Origin: Streptomyces sp. NBC_01016
Lineage (GTDB): Bacteria; Actinomycetota; Actinomycetes; Streptomycetales; Streptomycetaceae
Assembly: GCF_026341035.1 (NCBI RefSeq)
Contig: NZ_JAPEOQ010000001.1
Coordinates: forward strand, 1 to 64,000
DNA: 64,000 nt
Direction: 5' to 3'
In this document: piece by piece, positions 55,339 to 64,000 of the stretch
Position numbering within the stretch: the first letter of the stretch is position 1
Layout of the letters: every line of letters starts with the position of its first letter
Program-made: the position numbers and the translations under genes
The notes under the pieces: generated by a model
What the model saw: the letters and a program-made list of their open reading frames with translations, nothing else
The model's database searches: none
What the model was told of the DNA's origin: nothing

Positions 55339-56366
55339 CCAGCTCCAACGAGGCTCTCGCGCAGACCGCGTCGAGCGCCGACGCCGCGTCCGACTCCACC
55401 GAGGAGTCGGGCGCGGCCCGGGGCGCTCAGGGTCGCGGTACGCCGCCGTCGGACACGTCCTGGCGCAGCCGGCTGTACCGCTGGGACATGAAGGCGTCGC
55501 CGTACGCGTTCATCGCCCCCTTCTTCATCATCTTCGGTGCCTTCTCGCTTGTGCCGCTGCTCTACACCGCTTGGTACTCGCTGCACAACGTGCAGCTGTC
55601 GTCCCTCGACAGCCAGACCTGGGCGGGCCTGAAGAACTACACGAACCTGTTCGACTCGGAATTCTTCTGGAACGCCCTGGGGAACACGTTCACCATCGGC
55701 GTGATCTCCACCGTGCCGCAGTTGATCGTGGCGATCTGGCTCGCCCACATGCTCAACTACCGGCTGCGCGGCTCCATCGTGTGGCGCGTCGTCATGCTTA
55801 CCCCGTACGCCACTTCGGTGGCGGCGGCGACGCTCGTGTTCGTCCTGCTGTTCTCGCCGGACAACGGAATGATCAACTGGGCGCTCGACCTGGTCGGCAT
55901 CGACCCGGTCAACTGGCGTGAGTCCGACTGGGGTTCACAACTCGCGGTCTCCTCCATCGTGATCTGGCGGTGGACCGGGTACAACGCGCTGATCTACCTC
56001 GCCGCGATGCAGGCCATCCCGGCCGACCTGTACGAGTCGGCGGCGCTGGACGGCGCGAACCGCTGGCAGCAGTTCCGGCACGTGACCGTTCCGATGCTGC
56101 GGCCGACGATCCTGTTCACCGTCGTCGTCTCCACCATCGGCGCGACCCAACTGTTCGGTGAGCCGCTGCTGTTCGGCGGGGTCAGCGGCACCAAGGGCGG
56201 GTCCCAGCACCAGTACCAGACGCTCGGCCTGTACATGTACGACCAGGGCTGGATCAACGGCAACCTCGGCAAGGCGGCCGCCATCGCCTGGTCGATGTTC
56301 CTGATCCTTTTGGTCATCGCCGCGATCAACCTGTTGATCACCCGACGGCTGAGGAAGGCCCAATGA
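55335..56366 (+). CDS. cebF: CebF, sugar ABC transporter permease
   Basis: 343 residues, GTG overlapping the cebE stop. About six membrane spans (from PYAFIAPFFIIFGAFSLVPLL on) and the EAA loop YESAALDGANRWQQFRHVTVP that docks the ATPase. MalF-like; unusually long Ser/Ala-rich cytoplasmic N-terminus of about 50 residues. Confidence 0.92.
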   Translation: MTSSNEALAQTASSADAASDSTEESGAARGAQGRGTPPSDTSWRSRLYRWDMKASPYAFIAPFFIIFGAFSLVPLLYTAWYSLHNVQLSSLDSQTWAGLKNYTNLFDSEFFWNALGNTFTIGVISTVPQLIVAIWLAHMLNYRLRGSIVWRVVMLTPYATSVAAATLVFVLLFSPDNGMINWALDLVGIDPVNWRESDWGSQLAVSSIVIWRWTGYNALIYLAAMQAIPADLYESAALDGANRWQQFRHVTVPMLRPTILFTVVVSTIGATQLFGEPLLFGGVSGTKGGSQHQYQTLGLYMYDQGWINGNLGKAAAIAWSMFLILLVIAAINLLITRRLRKAQ

Positions 56367-57268
56367 CCACCATCAGTGATGTGACGCCCGGCCGGCTGGC
56401 CAAGGAGGGTGCCGGGCCGCCGACCCGCCGACGGATCTTGGGCGCGGGCAAGCAGCTGCACGCGGGGCCCATCACCTATGTCTCCCTGGCCCTGTTCGGC
56501 GTGATCTCCCTGGCGCCGCTGCTGTGGACGGTGATCGCGGCGTCCCGTACGAACGCCCGGCTCGCCCAGACGCCGCCGCCGTTCTGGTTCGGCGGCAATC
56601 TGTTCAAGAACCTGGACACCGCCTGGAACCAGGCCGGCATGGGTTCCGCGATGTTCAACACGATCCTCGTGGCGAGCTGCATCACCGTCGGCACCGTGCT
56701 GTTCTCCACGCTCGCGGGCTTCGCCTTCGCCAAGCTGAAGTTCCGCTTCTCCTCGACGCTGCTGTTGATGACCATCGGCACGATGATGATTCCGCCGCAA
56801 CTGGCCGTCGTACCGCTGTACTTGTGGATGTCCGACCTGGGCTGGGCCAACCAGCTGCAGACCGTCATCCTGCCGACGCTCGTGTCCGCCTTCGGCACGT
56901 TCTTCATGCGGCAGTACCTGGTGCAGGCGCTGCCGACCGAGCTCATCGAGGCGGCGCGGGTCGACGGGGCGAGCAGTCTGCGGGTGGTCTGGCATGTGGT
57001 GTTCCCCGCGGCGCGGCCCGCGATGGCCGTGCTCGGGCTGCTGACGTTCGTCATGGCCTGGAACGACTTCCTGTGGCCGATCATCGCGCTCAACCAGGAG
57101 AACCCCACGGTGCAGGTCGCGCTGAACGCGCTCGGGACCGGGTACATCCCCGATGACTCGGTGATCATGGCGGGGGCGTTGTTGGGGACGTTGCCGTTGC
57201 TTGTCGCGTTTCTGCTGTTCGGGAAGCAGATTGTGGGCGGGATCATGCAGGGGGCGGTTAAGGGGTGA
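56363..57268 (+). CDS. cebG: CebG, sugar ABC transporter permease
   Basis: 301 residues, ATG overlapping the cebF stop. MalG-like, about six spans, EAA loop LIEAARVDGASSLRVVWHVVFP. Forms the channel with CebF. Translationally coupled, so cebEFG form one operon. Confidence 0.92.
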   Translation: MTTISDVTPGRLAKEGAGPPTRRRILGAGKQLHAGPITYVSLALFGVISLAPLLWTVIAASRTNARLAQTPPPFWFGGNLFKNLDTAWNQAGMGSAMFNTILVASCITVGTVLFSTLAGFAFAKLKFRFSSTLLLMTIGTMMIPPQLAVVPLYLWMSDLGWANQLQTVILPTLVSAFGTFFMRQYLVQALPTELIEAARVDGASSLRVVWHVVFPAARPAMAVLGLLTFVMAWNDFLWPIIALNQENPTVQVALNALGTGYIPDDSVIMAGALLGTLPLLVAFLLFGKQIVGGIMQGAVKG

Positions 57269-57299
57269 TCACGGGGTGGGCGGGGTGTTCATGTTGCGC

Positions 57300-57366
57300 C
57301 CCGCCGCTCCTACGCCTCGGGGCTCCGCCCCGGACCCCGCGCCTCAAACGCCGGCGGGGCTGGATC
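57300..57366 (+). repeat. Common Streptomyces intergenic repeat/terminator-like element
   Basis: Sequence with gggGctccgccccggaccccgc and cggcggggctgga, an arrangement seen repeatedly between Streptomyces genes (from memory). It can fold as GCCCCG/CGGGGC and CCCCGC/GCGGGG-type arms. It lies between cebG and the CebR box of bglC. Confidence 0.5.
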
Positions 57367-57432
57367 TGCTCAATCGCCGCAGGGGCTTGATGTGCGCGGC
57401 TCGATGTGCCCGCCCCGTCTGATCACTATCTA

Positions 57433-57446
57433 TGGGAGCGCTCCTA
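57433..57446. promoter_or_regulatory. CebR box overlapping the bglC start
   Basis: TGGGAGCGCTCCTA, one mismatch in the second arm. It ends on the A of the bglC ATG and contains GGGAG, which serves as the Shine-Dalgarno sequence seven bases before the start. Binding here would block transcription elongation or initiation of bglC. Confidence 0.8.
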
Positions 57447-58897
57447 TGACCACCACTGGAAACACCAGCACCGCCCTCACCGGCGAACCCGTCGCGACCC
57501 GGTTTCCGGCCGGGTTTCTTTGGGGGGCGGCCACTGCCTCGTATCAGATCGAGGGGGCCGTGCGGGAGGACGGGCGGACGCCGTCGATCTGGGACACGTT
57601 CAGTCATACGCCGGGGAAGGTGCTGAACGGCGACACGGGGGACGTCGCCGTGGACCACTACCACCGGTGGCGCGACGACGTGCGGCTCATGGCCGACCTG
57701 GGGCTGACCTCCTACCGCTTCTCCGTGGCGTGGCCGCGGGTGCAGCCCACCGGGCGCGGGCCCGCCGTGCAGCGCGGGCTCGACTTCTACCGTGGGCTCG
57801 TGGACGAGCTGCTCGCCAATGAGATCAAGCCCGTGGTGACGCTCTACCACTGGGACCTGCCACAGGAGTTGGAGAACGCGGGCGGCTGGCCCGAGCGGGA
57901 CACCGCCTACCGGTTCGCGGAGTACGCGGGGCTCGTCGGCGAGGCGCTCGGCGACCGCGTCGAGAGCTGGGTGACGCTCAACGAGCCCTGGTGCAGCGCC
58001 TTCTTGGGCTACAGCTCCGGGGTGCACGCCCCCGGGCGGACGGATCCGGCGGCCGCCCTGCGCGCGGCCCACCACCTCAACCTCGGTCACGGGCTGGCCA
58101 CTTCGGCCCTGCGCGGGGTGCTTCCCGCCCGCGCCAAGGTCGGCATCAGCCTGAACCCGAGCGTGGTCAGGGCGCTCACCGAGAGCCCCGAGGACCAGAA
58201 CGCCCGACGCCGGATCGACGCGCTCGCGAACCGGGTCTTCACCGGGCCGCTGCTCAAGGGCGCCTATCCGCGCGACCTCCTCACCGACACCGCGGCCATC
58301 ACGGACTGGTCGTTCGTGCGGGACGGGGACACCGCGGCGATCCACCAGCCGCTCGACTTCATCGGCCTGAACTACTACACGCCGGCCGTCGTCTCGGCCG
58401 CCCGCCCCGAACAGGCGGGCCCCCGCCTCGACGGACACGGCGCCAGCGAGCACACCCCGTGGCCGGGCGCCGACGACGTCGCCTTCCACCACGCGCCCGG
58501 CGAACTCACCGCCATGAACTGGCCCGTGGACCCGACCGGCCTCACCGACCTGCTCCTCGACCACACCGCTCTCGCGCCGGGCATCCCGCTCTATGTGACC
58601 GAGAACGGGGCGGCGTACGACGATGTGGTCGACGCCGACGGCCGCGTACACGACCCGGACCGCATCCGCTATCTGCACGGCCACCTCGCCGCCGTCCACG
58701 ACGCCATCGAGCAGGGCGCCGACGTCCGCGGCTACTTCCTCTGGTCGCTGCTCGACAACTTCGAGTGGTCCTACGGATACGGCAAGCGGTTCGGCGCCGT
58801 GTACGTCGACTACGAGACGCAGGAGCGCATCCCGAAGTCCAGCGCCACCTGGTACTCCCAGGTCGCGCGCAGCGGGGGGCTGCCCGCCGAATCGTGA
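57446..58897 (+). CDS. bglC: BglC, GH1 beta-glucosidase
   Basis: 483 residues. GH1 fold: [20 protein letters not shown] at the N-terminus, TLNEPW (acid/base Glu, about residue 180), YVTENG (nucleophile Glu, about 387), and [17 protein letters not shown] near the C-terminus. It hydrolyses imported cellobiose and cellotriose to glucose in the cytoplasm, removing the CebR inducer. No signal peptide. Start at 57446 fits the family's usual beginning; an in-frame upstream reading has no good ribosome binding site. Confidence 0.95.
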   Translation: MTTTGNTSTALTGEPVATRFPAGFLWGAATASYQIEGAVREDGRTPSIWDTFSHTPGKVLNGDTGDVAVDHYHRWRDDVRLMADLGLTSYRFSVAWPRVQPTGRGPAVQRGLDFYRGLVDELLANEIKPVVTLYHWDLPQELENAGGWPERDTAYRFAEYAGLVGEALGDRVESWVTLNEPWCSAFLGYSSGVHAPGRTDPAAALRAAHHLNLGHGLATSALRGVLPARAKVGISLNPSVVRALTESPEDQNARRRIDALANRVFTGPLLKGAYPRDLLTDTAAITDWSFVRDGDTAAIHQPLDFIGLNYYTPAVVSAARPEQAGPRLDGHGASEHTPWPGADDVAFHHAPGELTAMNWPVDPTGLTDLLLDHTALAPGIPLYVTENGAAYDDVVDADGRVHDPDRIRYLHGHLAAVHDAIEQGADVRGYFLWSLLDNFEWSYGYGKRFGAVYVDYETQERIPKSSATWYSQVARSGGLPAES

Positions 58898-58911
58898 CAC
58901 CCGGCGGGCAG
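58880..58911 (+). terminator. Terminator of the ceb/bglC locus
   Basis: CTGCCCGCCG / CGGCGGGCAG with 12-base loop, overlapping the bglC stop codon. A second inverted repeat GGGCCGGTG / CACCGGCCC follows at 58913-58952. Confidence 0.65.
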
Positions 58912-59004
58912 TGGGCCGGTGCGCGTCGCGTGGCAGTGGCGGGCACCGGCCCTTAGCTTTCCCGTATGTCCGATATCAACCAATACGAGCGGTCCTGAAG
59001 CGCC

Positions 59005-60681
59005 ATGGGTGTTCTCAAGGACCATCCGGAACTCGTCCTGTTCGTGAGCCTCGCGCTCGGCTACCTCGTGGGGAAGCTGCGCGTGGGGCCGCTGACGTTG
59101 GGCGGCATCTGCGGGACGCTGATCGTCTCGCTGCTGCTCGGGGCCTGGACCAAGGCCCATGTCTCCGACGACGTGAAGACCGTGTTCTTCGCGCTGTTCA
59201 TCTTCGCGCTCGGCTACATGGCCGGGCCGCAGTTCTTCCGCAACCTCAACAAGAAGAGCCTGCGCTTCTTCGTGCTGTGCGGCATCGAGCTGGTCTGTGT
59301 CATCGGCATCGCGCTCGGCCTGGCGAGCTGGTTCGACCTGGACGTCGGCACGGCCTCCGGCATCCTGGCCGGCGCCGCCACCGAGTCCGCGGTCGTCGGC
59401 ACGGCCACCGAGTCCATCGGCAAGCTCAGCAACCTCACGGCCGCTCAGATCACCGAGTACCAGGGCAACGTCGCCACCGCGTACACGGTCTGCTACCTCT
59501 TCGGCCTGATCACGATCGTGCTCTACACGAGCCAGATCATGCCGATGATGATGCGCATCAACCTGCGCGACGCCGCCCGTGAGCTGTGGGAGCGCACGCG
59601 CAGCAAGGGCAGCCTGGAGGCGGACGAGCGCCCCGCCCTGCCGGGCATGGTGGGCCGCACGTATCTGGTGACGACGGCCGACGGACGTACGGTCGGGGAT
59701 CTTCAGTCCTCGCTCGGCGAGCGCGTCACCGTCGAGTCGGTCAAGCGCGGCAGCAAGGTCCTCGACGTCGCGCCCGGCCTCGAACTCACCCTCTCCGACC
59801 TGGTGCTCCTGGTCGGCCGCCGGGCGAACGTGATCGACGCGGGCCGGGTCATCGGCCCGGAGACGCCGGGCGTGCCGGGGCTCGACTCGCCGCTCGCCTC
59901 CCGCGAGGTCTCGGTCACCGACAAGGCGCTGGACGGGAAGTCCGTCGACGAGCTGCAGAAGGCGTACCCCGAGTTCTACAAGGACGGCGTCTACGTCACC
60001 GACATCACCCGCGGCGACCAGGACATGCCCGCCAACGGGGACACGGTGCTGCACCGCGGTGACGTGGTGACCCTGGTGGGCGCCCGCTCGGGCCTGAACA
60101 AGCTGGTCGCCAGGATCGGCTCGGTCGTCAAGAACGACGCCACCGACTTCATCTACCTGGGGCTCGGCATCGCGGCCGGTTCGCTGCTCGGGCAGGTCGT
60201 GGTGAAGTTCGGCGACATCCCGATGTCGCTCGGCACCGGCGGCGGCTGTCTGATCTCGGGGCTGCTGTTCGGCTGGTTCCGCTCGCGCTCGCAGACCTTC
60301 GGCGCGTTCCCGCCGCAGGCCGCCTCGACGATCAAGGACATGGGGCTCGCGGTCTTCATCGCCTGCACGGGCCTCGTCTCCGGACCGCAGGCCTGGCCGC
60401 TGATCAAGGAGTACGGGGCGCTGCTGCCGTTCGCCGGGATCGCGATGGTGCTGATCCCCGCGACGATCTCACTGTTCGTCGGCCGCAAGCTCCTCAAGAT
60501 CGAGAAACCGCTCCTGATCGGAGCCATCGCGGGACAGCAGTGCTCGACCCCCGCGATCACCGCCGTCACCCAGGTGGCGCAGTCGTCCGTGCCGATGCTC
60601 GGCTACACGATCACCTACGCCCTCTCCAACTTCCTGCTCCCGCTGACGGGCCCCGTGCTCGTCGGCATCCTCGGCAACTGA
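59005..60681 (+). CDS. AspT/YidE-family antiporter (aspartate:alanine exchanger type), copy 1
   Basis: 558 residues. Five to six N-terminal spans (HPELVLFVSLALGYLVGKLRVG on), two RCK_C/TrkA-C-like cytoplasmic domains (about 205-380: RTYLVTTADGRTVGDLQ and SREVSVTDKALDGKSVDEL), then a C-terminal membrane half repeating the N-terminal topology (YLGLGIAAGSLLGQVVVKFGDIPMSLG, IAGQQCSTPAITAV). This is the AAEx family layout. It likely exchanges aspartate for alanine. 107 bp after bglC; 16 bp before copy 2. Confidence 0.85.
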   Translation: MGVLKDHPELVLFVSLALGYLVGKLRVGPLTLGGICGTLIVSLLLGAWTKAHVSDDVKTVFFALFIFALGYMAGPQFFRNLNKKSLRFFVLCGIELVCVIGIALGLASWFDLDVGTASGILAGAATESAVVGTATESIGKLSNLTAAQITEYQGNVATAYTVCYLFGLITIVLYTSQIMPMMMRINLRDAARELWERTRSKGSLEADERPALPGMVGRTYLVTTADGRTVGDLQSSLGERVTVESVKRGSKVLDVAPGLELTLSDLVLLVGRRANVIDAGRVIGPETPGVPGLDSPLASREVSVTDKALDGKSVDELQKAYPEFYKDGVYVTDITRGDQDMPANGDTVLHRGDVVTLVGARSGLNKLVARIGSVVKNDATDFIYLGLGIAAGSLLGQVVVKFGDIPMSLGTGGGCLISGLLFGWFRSRSQTFGAFPPQAASTIKDMGLAVFIACTGLVSGPQAWPLIKEYGALLPFAGIAMVLIPATISLFVGRKLLKIEKPLLIGAIAGQQCSTPAITAVTQVAQSSVPMLGYTITYALSNFLLPLTGPVLVGILGN

Positions 60682-60697
60682 GAGGGCGGTTCACGAC

Positions 60698-62401
60698 GTG
60701 ATCGACTTCCTCAACCGGAACATCTTCCAGCCCTATCCGGAACTCCTGATCTTCCTCACGGTCGCCTTCGGCTTCCTGTTCGGGAAGATCCGCTACAAGG
60801 CCATCGCGCTCGGCGCCGTCACCGGCTGTCTCATCGCGGGTCTGATCCTCGGCGCCTGGACCGAGGTCGAGATCAACGGCACGGTGAAGAGCCTGTTCTT
60901 CGTCATGTTCCTGTTCGCCCTCGGCTACAAGGTCGGCCCGCAGTTCTTCCGCGGCCTCAAGACGGACGGCCTGCCGCAGGTCCTCAACGCCGTCGTGGTC
61001 TGCGTGTCCGGCCTGCTGATCTGCTGGGTCTTCGCGGCGATGCTCGGCTACGGCCCCGGGCTCTCGGCCGGACTGCTCGGCGGCGCGCTCACCCAGTCCG
61101 CGGTCATCGGTGTCGCACAGGACGCCATCGGCACGCTGCCGGGCCTGTCCTCCGGGGCGGCCAAGAACGAGGAGAACCTCGTCGCGATCGGCTACGCGGT
61201 GACGTATCCGCTCGGCACCATCCTGTGCGCGATCCTGCTCGCCACGATCCTGCCGAAGCTCTACAAGAAGGACCTCGCCGCCGAATCGGCCCAGCTCGCC
61301 AAGGAGTTGGACGCGTCCGAGAGCGACCCGGACCTGGCCGAGGGCTACTACGAAGTGGTGCTGCGCGCCTACACCATCGAGCGCCCCGACATCGTCGGCC
61401 GCACCATCGACGACTTCGAGAACCAGCAGAAGGAGCTCGGCCACCGCCTCTACATCACGCGGGTGCGCCGCGACGGGCAGATCCTCGACCACACCCAGCG
61501 GACCGCGCTGCGCGAGGGCGACGTCGTCGCGCTCAGCGCGCTGCGCGGCTCGCTCGTCGACTACGACGCCCGCACCCACATCGGCATGGAGACCGACGAT
61601 GTGGAGCTGCTCGGCTACGAGACGGAGTCGCTGCACGTGGTGGCGTCCGAGAAGGCCCAATTGGGCAGGACCGTCGCGGAGTTGCGGCGCGAGCCGTTCA
61701 TGGTCGGCGTCTACGTCGACAAGATCTACCGCTCGGGCGCCGAGTTCCCCTACCGCCTCTCCACGAAGATCGAGCGCGGTGACACGCTGATCCTCACCGG
61801 GCCCAAGCGCCTCGTGGACCCTGCGGGCGCGGCCATCGGCAAGCCGGTCCCCACCTCGTTCGCCACCGACATGATCTGGGTCGGCATCGGCATCTTCCTC
61901 GGCGGCTGCATCGGCATCCCGGCGCTCACCGTCTCGGGCGTCCCGATCTCGCTCTCCACCTCCGGTGGCGCGCTCATCATGGGCCTGATCTTCGGCTACA
62001 TCCGCGGCAAGTACCCGACGTACGGCAATGTGCCGCCCGGCGCCCAGTGGTTCATGGACACGCTCGGCCTGTGCATGTTCGTCGCGATCGTCGGCATCAA
62101 CGCGGGGCCGAGCTTCACCTCGGGCCTGTCCGAGGCCGGTTGGGGGCTGCTGCTCTTCGGCGCGGTCGCCACCGTCGTCCCCCTCCTGATCGGCTTCCTC
62201 TTCGGCCACTACGTGCAGAAGATCCGCTTCCCGATCCTGATGGGCGTCCTCGCCGGCGGCCAGACCACCACCGCGGCGATCGGCGCGATCAACGAGTCCT
62301 CCCGCTCCCAGGTGCCGACGCTCGGCTACACGATCCCGTACGCGGTCGGCAACGTGCTCCTGACCATCTGGGGCGCCGTGATCGTCCTGCTCCAACACTG
62401 A
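60698..62401 (+). CDS. AspT/YidE-family antiporter, copy 2
   Basis: 567 residues, GTG start. Same architecture as copy 1: N-terminal spans (LLIFLTVAFGFLFGKIRYKAIALG), central RCK_C-like pair (about 215-400) and C-terminal membrane half (VGIGIFLGGCIGIPALTVSGVPISLS, LAGGQTTTAAIGAINE). The two proteins diverge enough to suggest different roles or a heteromeric exchanger. Directly upstream of aspD in the same orientation. Confidence 0.85.
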   Translation: MIDFLNRNIFQPYPELLIFLTVAFGFLFGKIRYKAIALGAVTGCLIAGLILGAWTEVEINGTVKSLFFVMFLFALGYKVGPQFFRGLKTDGLPQVLNAVVVCVSGLLICWVFAAMLGYGPGLSAGLLGGALTQSAVIGVAQDAIGTLPGLSSGAAKNEENLVAIGYAVTYPLGTILCAILLATILPKLYKKDLAAESAQLAKELDASESDPDLAEGYYEVVLRAYTIERPDIVGRTIDDFENQQKELGHRLYITRVRRDGQILDHTQRTALREGDVVALSALRGSLVDYDARTHIGMETDDVELLGYETESLHVVASEKAQLGRTVAELRREPFMVGVYVDKIYRSGAEFPYRLSTKIERGDTLILTGPKRLVDPAGAAIGKPVPTSFATDMIWVGIGIFLGGCIGIPALTVSGVPISLSTSGGALIMGLIFGYIRGKYPTYGNVPPGAQWFMDTLGLCMFVAIVGINAGPSFTSGLSEAGWGLLLFGAVATVVPLLIGFLFGHYVQKIRFPILMGVLAGGQTTTAAIGAINESSRSQVPTLGYTIPYAVGNVLLTIWGAVIVLLQH

Positions 62402-62429
62402 GCTCCCGCACCGCACTTAAGGACCCCTC

Positions 62430-64000
62430 ATGACCAAGACGACGTTCACGCGCGAAGAGATCCAGCAGTACGCCCAGCTCTCCCCCTTCGAGCTGAAGAA
62501 CATCTTCATCGACCTCGCCGAGCAGGCGCAGGCCGACAAGCCCGGCCAGAAGGAGAAGTCGAGCCGCCAGATGCTCAACGCGGGCCGCGGCAACCCGAAC
62601 TGGATCGCCACGGGCCCCCGAGAGGCGTACTACGCGCTCGGCTACTTCGCCCTGGAGGAGTCGCGGCGCGTGTGGACCGCCGACAACCTCGGCGGGATGC
62701 CGGAGAAGCACGGCGCGTACGAGCGCTTCGACGCGTTCGTACGCCGCCACCCCGACCTGCCGGGCATCGAACTGCTCGCCCAGTGCGTCCAGCACGGCAT
62801 CCAGCGCTTCGGGTTCGACAAGGACGAGTGGGTGCACGAGCTGACGGACGGCATCACGGGCGACAACTACCCGGTGCCCGACCGCATGTTGACCCATGGC
62901 GAGCAGGTGGTGCGCGGCTACCTCGCGGACGAGATGTTCGACAAGAAGGCGCCCGCGGACAACAACTTGTCGCTGTTCGCCACCGAGGGCGGCACGGCGG
63001 CCATGTGCTACATCTTCGACTCCCTCATGAAGAACGGGCTGTTGAAGAAGGGCGACAAGATCGCGCTGATGGTCCCGGTCTTCACTCCGTACATCGAGAT
63101 CGCCGAGCTCGACACCTACGAGTTCGACGTCACGTACATCTCGGCCAGCAAGTTCGCGGAGACGGGCGTGCGCGAGTGGCGGTACCCGGAGGAGGAGGTA
63201 GCCAAGCTGGAGGACCCGGAGATCAAGCTGGTCTGCCTGGTCAACCCCTCCAACCCGCCCTCCCTGGCGCTGAGCACCCGGGTCGCGAACCAGATCAAGG
63301 AGATCGTCGCGGCGAAGAACCCGAACCTGCTGCTCGTCACCGACGACGTGTACGGCACGTTCGTCGAGGGCTTCCGCTCGATCGCCGCCGACCTGCCGCG
63401 CAACACCCTGCTCGTCTACTCGTACTCGAAGCACTACGGGTGCACGGGCTGGCGGCTCGGCGTGATCGGGCTGCACGACGACAACATCATCGACGAGCGG
63501 ATCGCCCAGCTCCCGCAGGAGGAGAAGGACCGCCTCAACAAGCGCTACGGCTCACTAACCTTGGAGCCGGAGAAGATCAAGTTCATCGACCGGCTCGTCG
63601 CGGACTCCCGGCAGGTGGCGCTCAACCACACGGCGGGCCTGTCGCTGCCGCAGCAGGTGATGATGACGCTCTTCTCCCTGTTCGACATGCTGGAGGAGGG
63701 CCAGGCGTACAAGGAGAAGATCCGCTCCATCGTCCACCAGCGCCTCGACCTGCTCCTCGAAGGCGCCCAGATGAAGATCCACGAGGATCCCCACCGGGCC
63801 GCGTACTACATCGAGTTGGACCTCCTTGCCGAGGCCGAGCGCGTCCACGGCAAGGAATTTGCGAGCTTCCTGGAGAAGAACTACGAGCCGGTCGACGCCC
63901 TGTTCCGGCTCGCCCAGCAGACGGGCGTGGTGCTCCTCAACGGCGGCGGCTTCGAGGGCCCCACGTGGTCCGTCCGCGTCTCGCTGGCCAACCTCGACAA
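62430..64000 (+). CDS. aspD: Aspartate 4-decarboxylase/aspartate aminotransferase (partial)
   Basis: At least 523 residues; reading frame is open to the window edge, and the family is about 530-550 long, so only the tail is missing. PLP-dependent fold type I: VNPSNPPSLALST, TDDVYGTF, and SYSKHYGCTGWRLG with the PLP lysine (about 336). N-terminal residues 1-60 (TREEIQQYAQLSPFELKNIFID) and the extra helical insert are typical of AspD. It converts aspartate to alanine and CO2; with an AspT exchanger this consumes a proton and builds proton motive force. 28 bp after the antiporter. Confidence 0.92.
   Translation, partial: MTKTTFTREEIQQYAQLSPFELKNIFIDLAEQAQADKPGQKEKSSRQMLNAGRGNPNWIATGPREAYYALGYFALEESRRVWTADNLGGMPEKHGAYERFDAFVRRHPDLPGIELLAQCVQHGIQRFGFDKDEWVHELTDGITGDNYPVPDRMLTHGEQVVRGYLADEMFDKKAPADNNLSLFATEGGTAAMCYIFDSLMKNGLLKKGDKIALMVPVFTPYIEIAELDTYEFDVTYISASKFAETGVREWRYPEEEVAKLEDPEIKLVCLVNPSNPPSLALSTRVANQIKEIVAAKNPNLLLVTDDVYGTFVEGFRSIAADLPRNTLLVYSYSKHYGCTGWRLGVIGLHDDNIIDERIAQLPQEEKDRLNKRYGSLTLEPEKIKFIDRLVADSRQVALNHTAGLSLPQQVMMTLFSLFDMLEEGQAYKEKIRSIVHQRLDLLLEGAQMKIHEDPHRAAYYIELDLLAEAERVHGKEFASFLEKNYEPVDALFRLAQQTGVVLLNGGGFEGPTWSVRVSLANLD

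Overview
The window is very GC-rich actinobacterial DNA with GTG starts, four-base start/stop overlaps and GAGG-type ribosome binding sites. It looks like a Streptomyces chromosome: the right part carries the cebR-cebEFG-bglC cellobiose locus with its palindromic operator. About 52.6 kb of the window (positions 1 to 52598) is an apparently intact temperate siphovirus prophage. A 17-bp direct repeat bounds it (1-17 and 52582-52598). The repeat reads as the 3' end of a tRNA, most likely tRNA-His, so the left edge of the window lies at or inside attL.

Prophage layout. 0.1-3.3 kb: tyrosine integrase, a protein made of two near-identical domains, and a divergent repressor/Cro-like switch over a repeated operator. 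3.4-17.4 kb: a tightly overlapping early operon with a PD-(D/E)XK nuclease, a Gp3/RDF-like protein, a DnaQ-type exonuclease, a RuvC-like resolvase, a WhiB-type Fe-S protein, a DUF2303 protein, a RepA/DnaB-like helicase, an HNH nuclease, an excisionase-like HTH protein and many zinc-ribbon or membrane microproteins. 17.5-21 kb: small mixed-strand accessory genes. 21-25 kb: a run of membrane-protein genes resembling plasmid spread genes. 25.3-26.7 kb: a DNA methyltransferase and a promoter-equipped lipoprotein cargo gene. 26.75-45.8 kb: terminase, portal, minor head protein with C-terminal repeats, RMF-like microprotein, scaffold, P22-type coat protein, connectors, tail tube, frameshifted tail chaperone, tape measure, and receptor-binding/beta-helix tail proteins. 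45.9-48.8 kb: an Acb2-like putative anti-CBASS sponge, amidase endolysin, holins and a collagen-like membrane protein. 48.9-52.2 kb: a lysogeny cargo block with a DUF6879/XRE-DUF5753 pair, zinc microproteins and a second XRE regulator.

Host part, 52.6-64 kb. After the displaced tRNA terminator come cebR (minus strand), cebE-cebF-cebG (cellobiose/cellotriose ABC importer) and bglC (GH1 beta-glucosidase), with CebR palindromes before cebE and over the bglC start. Next are two tandem AspT-family antiporters and an aspartate 4-decarboxylase/aminotransferase cut by the window edge. Together these suggest an aspartate-alanine exchange and decarboxylation module that generates proton motive force.

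The most noteworthy items are the Acb2-like gene, the RMF-like microprotein in the head operon, the membrane cassette at 21-24.6 kb, the chaperone frameshift, and three clusters of short palindromes (CTCGAG, TTCCCCGGGAAC and GTAC) at specific spots in the early region. Two of those clusters use rare codons, which suggests selection acting on the DNA itself.
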